Position numbers and translations under genes: made by a program | Assembly: GCA_032622095.1 (NCBI GenBank) | Contig: CP136069.1 | Location: forward strand, 201,918,690 to 201,982,689 | DNA: 64,000 nt | Direction of reading: 5' to 3' | DNA from: Siphonodentalium dalli | Lineage: Eukaryota; Mollusca; Scaphopoda; Gadilida; Siphonodentaliidae | Shown here: piece by piece, positions 48,031 to 57,022 of the stretch | Position numbering within the stretch: position 1 is the stretch's first letter | Layout of the letters: each line of letters begins with the position of its first letter | Notes under the pieces: generated by a model | Database searches by the model: none | What the model was told of the DNA's origin: nothing | What the model saw: only the letters and a program-made list of their open reading frames with translations

Positions 48031-48704
48031 ATACCGTCGGAAAAAAATGCTACTAATTGTGTTTGCACTGCTCTTGTGTTAATTTCATCAGTATACGCGT
48101 GTTTAGCAAGGGTACGTATGCGTTCTGCAAACATGGCAATTGTTTCCGTATGTCTCTGCCTAATGGCTCGTAATGAGGAAATGGCTTGAGGCGAATCAGT
48201 TATGGAACTGAATAATGAGCGTAACTGTGATTTCAGATCGGTCCAGGTGAACGTGAATTTTCCGTCTGTGTTATTTTCATTTATGAAGCGTTGAATAAAT
48301 TCAGAAACTTGAGATTTACATGTCTGAGCGGCAATTTTTATGATAGTCTCATCTTGTGCCGAAATCGCGCGGGAGTATTTTTCCACCGCATGGACCCATT
48401 GGGGAAAAGCGTCAGGCTTGCCATCGAAGGGTTCAATAATGGAATTCATTCCCAGCAGTGCTGTTATTGTTGTTTGTGTTTTTAAACTTTCAGTCTGGTC
48501 GCGGATAGAACTAGTGAAATGGCTAATTTCATGGGTAAGCCGTGACAATAGCAAGTTTTGAGCATCTTTGCCCATTTCATTAGTAATGTCTGTGTGGGGG
48601 GATCTTGCGGTTGATCGGTCCATTTCCCTGTTTACTTCAAGGTGATGCTGATAATTTTGGCTTGGATGAAAATAATCGCTGCTCTGCGGAGGTGGTGACT
48701 CCAT
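47991..48704 (-). CDS. gag: Gag, N-terminal and capsid part (ends at a frame change)
   Basis: A 237-codon ORF starting MESPPPQSS. The central part PFDGKPDAFPQWVHAVEKYS, TWTDLKSQLRSLF and LRAIRQRHTETIAMFAERIR matches the retrotransposon Gag capsid fold of Ty3/gypsy elements. The ORF runs out shortly after FFSDGIRD, where capsid sequence normally continues, and a coherent continuation exists in another frame from about 48.03 kb. The break is therefore a frame change, not the true end. Confidence 0.85.
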   Translation of the reverse strand: MESPPPQSSDYFHPSQNYQHHLEVNREMDRSTARSPHTDITNEMGKDAQNLLLSRLTHEISHFTSSIRDQTESLKTQTTITALLGMNSIIEPFDGKPDAFPQWVHAVEKYSRAISAQDETIIKIAAQTCKSQVSEFIQRFINENNTDGKFTFTWTDLKSQLRSLFSSITDSPQAISSLRAIRQRHTETIAMFAERIRTLAKHAYTDEINTRAVQTQLVAFFSDGIRDSSIKFRPHNA

Positions 48705-48718
48705 TATGTTATTAAGGA

Positions 48719-49210
48719 TTAACGGTGTCTGTTTTGGGATCTATGGTATGGGTGCGAAATATGTTGTATTTTTTTCCAAGTGCCGTGGCGGTGTATTATG
48801 CGATTCAGGTGTATTTGACACGATTCAGGTGATTTATTAGGATGTTTTATGGGAATTGCCGCGACTATAGAGTTGACGATAAGTTTTGGATAATCCGTAA
48901 AATGAGCCGGAAATGTATGCCACTCGTTCCAAGAATCTAGTGTATGTCCTGAGTAGTTATTTGTAATCATACAACGCACGTATAAGCGGATTGTATCTTG
49001 CGTTATATCAATGCGAATGGGATTGCAATATTTAATGAGTTGTGGCGATAAAGTTATTTGGTGGGGTAAAGCGTATCTACAGTAAGTTTTAAAATTAAGA
49101 ACTGAATGTTGTTTGTAAGAGGTGGGTGGTATGGGCTGATCGTTTGAAGCATGTATTGTAGTAGGATGGGTAGGTAGTGTAGGTGTAGTAGAATCAGGTG
49201 ATGTGTCCAT
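48719..49210 (-). CDS. Retroelement ORF1, unknown 163-aa protein upstream of gag
   Basis: An ATG-initiated ORF ending 15 nt before the gag start. It has a Ser/Thr/Pro-rich N-terminus and then a compact mixed region with W, C and aromatic residues (SWNEWHTFPAHFTDYPKL) and a basic end. I recognise no domain. Its position, first in the genomic RNA, suggests an accessory or pre-gag protein (inference). A Gag matrix-like role or a host-derived gene are alternatives. Confidence 0.6.
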   Translation of the reverse strand: MDTSPDSTTPTLPTHPTTIHASNDQPIPPTSYKQHSVLNFKTYCRYALPHQITLSPQLIKYCNPIRIDITQDTIRLYVRCMITNNYSGHTLDSWNEWHTFPAHFTDYPKLIVNSIVAAIPIKHPNKSPESCQIHLNRIIHRHGTWKKIQHISHPYHRSQNRHR

Positions 49211-49528
49211 AACCCACGTGAAAAAAAAAGGAGTAAAAGAATGCTAAAAATAGGGGGTGTGCAATTTGACAGCAAATGGGAAAGAAAAGATGGTCACTCA
49301 CCAATTTACGAGAAGAATAATGTGCACAAGTCTGTGATGATGAATGATGTACAGAATGTTCTTGTCGTGTTTATTGGAAGCCGAAGGATGTCCAAATCGG
49401 ATGTTAATGTTTATGTGGATCTGAATCTGGTCTACAAGAGGCGTGAGTAATGTTTTTAGCTGGATACACGATGTGAGCTGGTTGTATGAGAATAAAAGGT
49501 TGATTCGTCTATGTCAGATGAGTATGTA

Positions 49529-49765
49529 TGCGGTCCTGTGTGTCCGAAGGGTTGGTGTGCGGTCCTGTGTGTCCGAAGGGTTGGTGTGCGGTCCTGTGTG
49601 TCCGAAGGGTTGGTATGCGGTCCTGTGTGTCCGAAGGGTTGGTATGCGGTCCTATGTGTCCGAAGGGTTGGTGTGCGGTCCTGTGTGTCCGAAGGGTTGG
49701 TATGCGGTCCTGTGTGTCCGAAGGGTTGGTATGCGGTCCTGTGTGTCCGAAGGGTTCCTGTGTGT
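49529..49765. repeat. 29-bp tandem array in the element leader
   Basis: About eight copies of a 29-bp unit containing GGTCCTGTGTGTCCGAAGGG between the 5' LTR and the first ORF. Open frames across it are a by-product of the repeat. Confidence 0.9.
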
Positions 49766-49937
49766 CCGAATGGTTGAGTTATGGTTGACCGGTGCAGTGG
49801 TCTAGTGTGTGAGACTGTCTATCCGTGGCTGGAGTGTAAGGCTGTATCCCCGTGGTTGAGTAGCGGTTTGAGATTGTTTCTGCTCTGTAGTGATCGTCTA
49901 GTGGCCGAGACTTCAAGTTGTGTGGTGAGACGTAGAA

Positions 49938-49952
49938 CTGTTCACGGTACCA
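49938..49952 (-). other. Candidate primer binding site
   Basis: TGGTACCGTGAACAG starts 9 nt inside the 5' LTR. It begins with TGG as expected for pairing with a tRNA CCA end. The 9-nt offset is larger than usual and I could not match a tRNA, so this is tentative. Confidence 0.3.
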
Positions 49953-49961
49953 TTAATACTA

Positions 49962-50416
49962 TGTGAGGTAATGACACATAGATATAGTAGGTACAAGTCT
50001 TTATTATGTTGTGAATAAGATATGCAGTGTGTACAAATATAATGATCAATAGTCGCCGCGAATTGGTGTCCCCGAATGGGTGATGCCTGGTGTGAATGAT
50101 GCCTGGATATGATCTAGGTATGAGATGAGTCTAGTGAAAGCATGAGGTGATGGGATGTGGTTGTCTCTTATATACTATTTGGGACGCATATTAGATGAGG
50201 CGTTTGGCAATACACATCGGGATTGGTTCCTTCGTTATGGGCATTTCCCTTGACCATATTTGGGAGCCATCTTCATTGTGTGTATATCTTCGCTGAGAGT
50301 AAGACGTGTGAGGTTTCGAGAACCGAACACGAATATCTGAGTTTGGGGTTTTATATATTGGGACATTCGTATAGTTTGAATCAAGTTGTGAGATTATAAT
50401 GGGTAGTTATCTCACA
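49962..50416 (-). repeat. 5' LTR of the gypsy element
   Basis: 455 bp matching 35837-36291. In the element sense it has a TATA box (TATATAAAA, 50357-50349) followed by the presumed start region, and AATAAA at 50005-50000 near its end. Confidence 0.95.
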
Positions 50417-50986
50417 CCTCGTAGGATTCATGTTCGAATTAAATTTCGTATACAATCGTCAAATCCGTGCTGTATAATAGTAGATAGCATTCCGATTTAT
50501 GTCACGTGAAAATAAACGAAATATGTTCAAATAACAATGTAACAAAGCAGGTTAAATAACAATATAAACACATAACGCGTAGCGCGCTAATTGTTAACAC
50601 GCGATTTCCCGTCACAATTAATCGGCTCACACTTCTTGGTATGCGAATGACAAACCATGGGTCAATCAAGCATGTCTCGAGAGACGCCCCCTCCGCGAAA
50701 TAATAATGTAAACGACAATAAATGAAATTGAAATTCCCAACTACACCTTTTACCGTAGTCGACTCGTGGTCGCACTACAGCTTTTAATGTGTTCAAAAAC
50801 TTCCAATTTCTATAAATAAAACCTCCATGCGCCCATAGAATACCAAGAAACAGTAGCTGATTATGCACCCGGAGAGCGAAATGACAAATTCTTCAAATGG
50901 GTGTATAGTGGCCAAGTCGTAAAATAGTAGTTTGAAAGTGTGAAGGAAACGCACAATACATGTATGTCTTTACGATTCCATCTCAC

Positions 50987-51137
50987 CTTCCGGCTAAAAG
51001 GAGTTCCCATTGAGACGCCCGCTTCCTATATCTGGCATAGAGATCCATCGTGAAGATACTACTAGCGCTGTTAAACACCGACGTGAGCGTACTCATCACC
51101 GCGGCGAAAAATGCAGCCAGCATCAGACCGCGGAATC
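50987..51137 (-). CDS. SGLT-like exon h ([20 protein letters not shown])
   Basis: A 151-nt exon coding [39 protein letters not shown] and LLLAGR. The SLTS/NSASxxFTMD block is among the most conserved stretches of SLC5 and carries the Na2-site region. The true acceptor is TTGCAG|GA; an AG 13 nt further upstream would break the phase with exon g. The donor GGAAG|GTGAGA splits the Arg codon finished by the exon at 32779, 18.2 kb away. Confidence 0.95.
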
Positions 51138-51808
51138 CTGCAACTCGAGACTGTATGATAGGTGTCACATACATATATACATACATAAATACATACAACA
51201 CAAGTGTGGTAGTACTAATCACCGCGGCGAAAATGCAGCTATTACAAGGGATACAGCACCGTTACTGTGTGTACATATAGTGCAACCATGTAGGTAGGCA
51301 TAAGCTGTAGAGACCAACCAGTAACCTACACTACATGTACGGGATATTGACTGACGGCTCGGTATCCGCGTCAACATTTTCAACAAGAGTTACTCTCCAC
51401 CATACACATTTCAAGTGCTATACAATCCTTCCCGTGCGTATATGTATGAAAGTGATACACAATTCAGAAGCGTTAACATAAATTTGATTAAAGTTGACAC
51501 ATATCTGGCGTCGCCTTGCTTGAAATGTCCAACGTTCATGTGCTATATATAATTTCGAATTATAATGCAGTACAGTCATTATGAGATGACGCATATATCA
51601 GTTAGAGGGGTCATCTGTCTATTTCGTCTGGGGGGGTCAATGTGACTTGTGTTTACAACATACAATTAGCGTTCACCAACTCATAGATGGTGGGTCACAT
51701 TTTCCCCATAATAAGTTGCCTAAATATATTGTAAAAATAAGGTCGCCATTTGCTATGTGTTATGCCACGAATCGGTTGTGCAGTGTGATTATGTTGAAAC
51801 ACATGTTG

Positions 51809-52208
51809 TTAACCCTTTACCCAACAAACCGGCCAAAACCGGCCAAATAAAGCTTCAACAGCCTAAAATATCTTCGGTCTCTCTCAATAGAACCATACAA
51901 ATATGGATATCATTGGAAGCGTCTCCTTGACCACATTGTGATAGTTACAGTTATGCCCTGTGCCAATGCATTCTCTTATATATGCGAGTCGACCATAGGT
52001 CGCCTCGCATATATAAGAGAATGCATTGGCCTAAAAAAAATCTTTTTTTAACACTTTTTACCATTTTTTCTTACATTCTTTAACAATTTTATAATTTTAA
52101 ATGTGTTAAGCCAATGCATTCTCTTATATATGCGAGGCGACCTATGGTCGACTCGCATATATAAGAGAATGCATTGGCACAGGGCCGTTCTGTTGGGTAA
52201 AGGGTTAA
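51809..52208. mobile_element. piggyBac-type MITE with TTAA target duplication and two internal palindromes
   Basis: Flanked by TTAA on both sides. Terminal inverted repeats are CCCTTTACCCAACA and TGTTGGGTAAAGGG. Inside, two 69-bp palindromes (51962-52030 and 52110-52178; 27-bp arms starting GCCAATGCATTCTC) lie in opposite orientation around an AT-rich core. It carries no coding capacity. It sits in the SGLT intron between exons g and h. Confidence 0.85.
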
Positions 52209-52216
52209 TGGAATGG

Positions 52217-53155
52217 ACGATAACTAACCTGGTGATAGGAGTCTGAGGACCAGTATCGGTTGGTAATGGAATGGACGATAACTAACCTGGTGATAGGAGT
52301 CTGAGGACCAGTATCGGGTATGAATGGACGATAACTAACCTGGTGATAGGAGTCTGAGGATAACTAACCTGGTGATAGGAGTCTGAGGACCAGTATCGGG
52401 TATGAATGGACGATAACTAACCTGGTGATAGGAGTCTGAGGATAACTAACCTGGTGATAGGAGTCTGAAGACCAGTATCGGGTATGAATGGACGATAACT
52501 AACCTGGTGATAGGAGTCTGATGATAACTAACCTGGTGATAGGAGTATGAGGATAACTAACCTGGTGATAGGAGTCTGAGGACCAGTATCGGGTATGAAT
52601 GGACGATAACTAACCTGGTGATAGGAGTCTGAGGATAACTAACCTGGTGATAGGAGTCTGAGGATAACTAACCTGGTGATAGGAGTCTGAGGACCAGTAT
52701 CGGGTATGAATGGACGATAACTAACCTGGTGATAGGAGTCTGACGATAACTAACCTGGTGATAGGAGTCTGAGGATAACTAACCTGGTGATAGGAGTCTG
52801 AGGATAACTAACCTGGTGATAGGAGTCTGAGGACCAGTATCGGGTATGAATGGACGATAACTAACCTGGTGATAGGAGTCTGAGGATAACTAACCTGGTG
52901 ATAGGAGTCTGAGGATAACTAACCTGGTGATAGGAGTCTGAAGACCAGTATCGGGTATGAATGGACGATAACTAACCTGGTGATAGGAGTCTGACGATAA
53001 CTAACCTGGTGATAGGAGTCTGAGGATAACTAACCTGGTGATAGGAGTCTGAGGACCAGTATCGGGTATGAATGGACGATAACTAACCTGGTGATAGGAG
53101 TCTGAGGATAACTAACCTGGTGATAGGAGTCTGAGGACCAGTATCGGGTATGCTA
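52217..53155 (-). repeat. Minisatellite made from the 3' end and splice donor of SGLT exon g
   Basis: Two unit lengths alternate: 29 bp, and 53 bp (the same core plus 24 bp). On the minus strand each unit carries ATCACCAG|GTTAGTTATC. I count 24 cores, the last at 53107-53135 being the genuine exon end. Units are almost identical, so homogenisation is recent. Confidence 0.95.
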
Positions 53156-53224
53156 TATTAGAGCAGCCAGCTGGATTCTCACAAACACACTGACACACGT
53201 CTGGTGTGGCACAGGCTACCTCAT
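53117..53224 (-). CDS. SGLT-like exon g (Cys-rich loop, GCSNIAYP); 3' end amplified as minisatellite
   Basis: A 108-nt exon: DEVACATPDVCQCVCENPAG then GCSNIAYPILVLRLLSP plus one base. The five-Cys loop and the CSNIAYP motif match the loop before the GLRGLML segment in SLC5 proteins. The acceptor is GCTTTCAG and the donor CACCAG|GTTAGT. Downstream of the donor the last 19-37 nt of the exon plus 10-17 nt of intron are repeated 23 more times (52217-53116). The residues just before the junction (RLLSP) differ from the usual acidic-Leu-Met-Pro pattern, so the repeated segment may have overwritten the ancestral exon end (inference). Reading past the first donor meets a TAG at once, so the proximal donor must be used to keep the frame. 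Confidence 0.9.
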
Positions 53225-53341
53225 CTGAAAGCAAGTGACTATGAAAGCACGTGACCAATTTAATGATCCGGAAACCACTGAGGCACAAGCATGGGTGTGT
53301 GACCTTTATTATCTATACTGCATGTAACTCAACCTTATCTT

Positions 53342-54233
53342 TAGATCATGCCATGCATCTCTACTCCAGCTGACACCCGTAGAGATCATATCCCACCAGT
53401 ACAAAACACGGGAACTTTTTTAAAGTTTTGACAGGGAACCGTATAAAGTCGAAAAAATAACGCGAATAATGTATGTCTTTGCTAATACATGTTGCTTAAT
53501 GATTTATTCATCTGTACATGAAGTTCCCATCTCGAGATTACATTATTTACGTGACTTTTGAGACCCGATTCCGCAATAAATATTTATTTTATTCCCTGTC
53601 ACGAAAATCATTGTCGTAAGCGACCTAACGCAAAAGCAATTCTGGGTCAAGCTCCCCCTGCGTAGCACTCACGCTGGATTAATACACAATCCAATGCGGC
53701 GGTTGTCTCTGTGATCGCGGACACCGCGGGCCGTAGGATACAAGTTTCTTCACAAAGGAGACAGATACAAACGATTCATGCACGAAACAATGTTTTATTC
53801 CAAATCAATGTCAATATACAGTAGATATATATATTGAGTATTAATCCAGCGTGAGTGTTACGCAGGGGGAACTTGACCAGTTTTGCAACCGGTTCGGTTC
53901 GGGGAAGTTATTCTTTTGGCCATCGACCAATCAGAATTGCCTCCGCGTTTGGTCGCTAAAGACAATGAATTTCGTGACAGGGAATACAATAAATATTTAT
54001 AGCGGAATCGGAACTCAAAAGACACGTAAATAATGTAATCTCGAGCAGGGAACTTCACGTACCGATGAATAAATCATTAAGCAACAGGTATTAACAAAGA
54101 AATCCACACCCGCGTTATTTTTGCGACTTTATAAGGTTCCCTGTCAAAACTTAAAAAAAGTTCCCGGGTTTTGTAATGGTGGAATATGATATCTACGGCC
54201 GTCAGCTGGAGTAGAGATTCATGGCATGATCTA
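53342..54233. mobile_element. Fold-back element with about 350-bp inverted arms
   Basis: The left arm 53342-53695 is inverted and diverged in 53838-54233. Shared stretches include CATGCCATG, TTGACAGGGAACC, TAATGATTTATTCAT, AATAAATATTTAT, CCAGCGTGAGT and CCCCCTGCGTA. The spacer is about 140 bp. No ORF. Confidence 0.8.
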
Positions 54234-54646
54234 CCTTATCTTATCACAGTATGACAACTTGAGTCCACGCGGATTGCTCAATCTTTCGACTGGTATTGAT
54301 GTTTTCCCCGCAAATAAACAATGCTATGATTCTTCCTCCAGCATCAAGTTTCTAACTTCACCCGTAAATCAAACAGAACTGTCCAAATCCGCCATTTTGC
54401 ACCCCAAATGAGCTGATAACAGCTGGGCCGCTAGGCTGCACGTTCCTCAAATAAGATTTTTTATTTTAACAGTGGCTGTTTGGAAGTGAAATATTCAACT
54501 TATGCTGTCAGTCATTAAATTTTCAACTATTGAGACATTCGGCCAAAATATTGGGGGGTTTGACTCCCTCACCCCTGTCAAATGCCCCTGGCAGGTCAAC
54601 ATGATACCATTAATTGGCCTTGATAGCATACTGTTTATCAGCTCAC

Positions 54647-54782
54647 CTGGATACAGTATTCTGGCGATCATTCCTGGAATGACGAATAGCGGAAACGGTA
54701 GAATCTTGAGATACCCTGCGACAACAGAACCGCCTTTAGCATGCGATAAATTCTTAGCAGAGAGTGCGCGCTGAACCATAAT
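54647..54782 (-). CDS. SGLT-like exon f ([16 protein letters not shown])
   Basis: A 136-nt exon coding [18 protein letters not shown], then AGYLKILPF and [10 protein letters not shown]. The lysine in GYLK is the position conserved in SGLTs. The acceptor is TTCACAG and the donor CCAG|GTGAGC; it ends one base into a Gly/Asp codon completed by the next exon. Confidence 0.94.
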
Positions 54783-55823
54783 CTGTGAATATGATAAGGT
54801 TGATCAACTACATGTATATTATGTAGGAGATAGGAGTGGACAGTGTTCCATGTTTTAATATTTCCAATATTGGCAATGAATTATCCAAAAATAGAACATT
54901 CGTATTTATTCTACCAAGAGTTCGAAGAATGACATTGCAAATATGTAATACTATAATATCAACCGGAACAAGTTTAAAAATTTAACAAGTAGGTAGTAGT
55001 GTGTCTTTGACACTATCCCAAATGGCGCAGTGAAAACGGTGTCAGATTTTTTCCATTGGTATAATGCAGTGTTTGAGTATTTGCAAAGATACACGGTTGT
55101 GATAAAGTTAAGCAAATCTCAAAATATGAATACGATTTAAAAGTTTTGGCAAATGATAGCCCTCATTGAATATAAACTAAGACACTACATAATGCGTTAT
55201 ATCGTACCGTTAAACTGTAAGGGTACGTTCACTAACTCGCACATTTGCCTGGTATTGTTGTAGGCAGTTTGATACAGAGGGATATAATGTGTCACAACGC
55301 TAAAGCAAACACGCTTAAGAAATGCATCTGTTCGATAGCCAAATAAGTGAGAAATGAAAAACATGTAGTTGCACATGCAGCGATGTTACGTACATTTGCC
55401 TGTACATAGCATGCAATTAACTCGCAAAAATCCATCATACTGGTATTTGATGGGAAATGTTAGTAGCACATTTAAATATGGAACTGCAGCAATTTAACGT
55501 ATCGTGCCATTAGCTTTGTTAAGCATGGGTTGTAATTATGAAAATTATCGTGTGTATAATATATCCTAGCACCATATTGTTTTATATGACGAAATGCTAA
55601 CGTATTGGTGTATGAACGTATTCTAATACAATAGTATCTAACGTATTGGTGTATGAACGTACTCTAATACAATATTATATTTTGATCATGCTGTCGTATG
55701 CTAATTTAACCTGAACACCCATCCAAATGGATAATAGACCATTCCAATGTATGCACTTTTGTGACTGAATGGGAGAATACATTTTGTACATAAATGGATA
55801 ATACAATACGTTGAGATACACAC

Positions 55824-56032
55824 CTGATCAGAACACCAGAACCAAATGTCAGCCATAGAGTTAAATATTATTGTTCCTGGCCAGGGAAAGTCTGACGTCA
55901 CTGGGTCTCTTAGCAACGAGAAGGAATCTTCCCTGGGGTAACCACACGTCGTGTTGCTATAACGAGTGGTGTTCGGAATCGCCTCCATGTATTTATCTTG
56001 TAGACTGTAGAATCCTCCAATTTCGTTCAAAC
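55824..56032 (-). CDS. SGLT-like exon e (extracellular loop and WFWCSDQ)
   Basis: A 209-nt exon coding LNEIGGFYSLQDKYMEAIPN, a Cys-containing loop, PREDSFSLLRDP, then WFWCSDQ at the end. It has N-x-T sites in the loop (NTT, twice). In SGLT1-type proteins the end of this segment reads WYWCTDQ and lines the sugar site; here the Tyr is Phe and the Thr is Ser, which may matter for substrate choice (inference). The acceptor is ACACAG and the donor CAG|GTGTGT. Confidence 0.93.
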
Positions 56033-56791
56033 CTGTGTGTAGTACAGTAGATATGTCTGGGGTGCTCTATAATTATCCCGAGAATACCGCACACAACATT
56101 TAACATTGTCACTCATGAGATAATTTGTGGTATCCATTCAAAAATAATATATATTTTCTTTGTTATATGAGATTACAATTATAAATTTTCTCATAATCAC
56201 ATTCGATCGACACACAAAAGCCGACAGCGGATTCACTCATATTGTACTCAGTCGTACTTAAGAGAAATATAGTTTGTCAAAATGTTCAACATTTAGATAC
56301 TTGTTGGATAGGATATTTTATTTCAATTTACAAATATAATTAATACATTGTACATTTTACAATTATATTGCATTGTATATTCGAGAGGGTGTCACGGACA
56401 GGCTGGAGTGTCTTCTTGTTACCCTATAAATTCCATGCCTCACACATCAGTTGGAAATTTCACCAAAACATGGGTTGAAATTTATCTTATAGTTTGATGT
56501 TCCATCCAGTATTTAGTGTAAAATATAGACTGTTAGATCAAATGTCGCATGCTATCCTACTTTCGGTAAATGTTTGGACTGAATTGTCCATCAGTTGGAA
56601 ATTTACAACCAAGTTTGGGCATTCGGTATATGTTTCAAGGGGGAGAGCAGTCGGGAATTTGAAGTTGTTATCACATACACCAACGGACACTCTCCAACGA
56701 TGGCCCTAGTGGTATGGACCTCGGTGACAGTGACTGAAGACCAGGGGGTGCCAGGCATTAAAGTGTAAAAGGCGGGCTTACGGTCGTATAC

Positions 56792-56872
56792 CTGTGAACA
56801 GCAAAATAAGGGCACCGATTATCAATACGAATGTCTGCAATGTATCCGTGAAAATAACTGCCGTCAAACCAC
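56792..56872 (-). CDS. SGLT-like exon d (TDTLQT)
   Basis: An 81-nt exon with GLTAVIFTDTLQT followed by the helix FVLIIGALILLFT. T-D-T-L-Q-T is diagnostic of the SLC5 family. The acceptor is GTTGCAG and the donor CACAG|GTATAC; it begins with two codon bases and ends with one, matching both neighbours. Confidence 0.92.
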
Positions 56873-56929
56873 CTGCAACAGGAATAAAATTAACGTGCAT
56901 CATTCGGTAATAAATATATAGAGGATATG

Positions 56930-57022
56930 ATATTTATGAAACGAGCCTAAGAATTTTCAGTTTTCTCGAGCCTCCGGCGAGAGAAAACTGAAAATTCGTG
57001 ACGAGTTTCATAAATATCAAAT
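56930..57022. repeat. Imperfect palindrome / hairpin
   Basis: GATATTTATGAAAC and its complement flank a second stem (GAATTTTCAGTTTTCTCG with its complement) around a short GC loop. It may be a small fold-back element in the SGLT intron. Confidence 0.8.

Larger units (their letters stand above)
35837..50416 (-). mobile_element. Ty3/gypsy LTR retrotransposon with env, 14,580 bp
   Basis: A complete insertion in the SGLT intron between exons h and i, read on the minus strand, the same direction as the host gene. The LTRs are 455 bp, begin TGTGAG and end CTCACA, and look identical by eye. Flanks share CCTC, a 4-bp target-site duplication. Gene order in the element's sense is LTR, leader repeats, ORF1, gag, pro-RT-RNaseH-integrase, long gap, env, PPT, LTR; the RNase H before integrase and the GPY/F-like domain place it in Ty3/gypsy. 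At 14.6 kb it is far longer than usual (5-9 kb), mostly from repeats in the leader, the pol-env gap and the 3' end. Gag, integrase and env each carry a frame change and pro/RT an in-frame stop. Confidence 0.95.

Noticed and set aside
44482-48561. Plus-strand frames opposite pol and gag (for example 45898-46194, 46900-47148, 48340-48561)
   Set aside because: Antisense shadows of the retrotransposon genes.
49443-49805. Three overlapping frames with a CPKGW-type repeat
   Set aside because: Translation of the 29-bp leader repeat of the retrotransposon, antisense to its genes.
54502-54774. Plus-strand 90-codon frame
   Set aside because: Antisense shadow of SGLT exon f.
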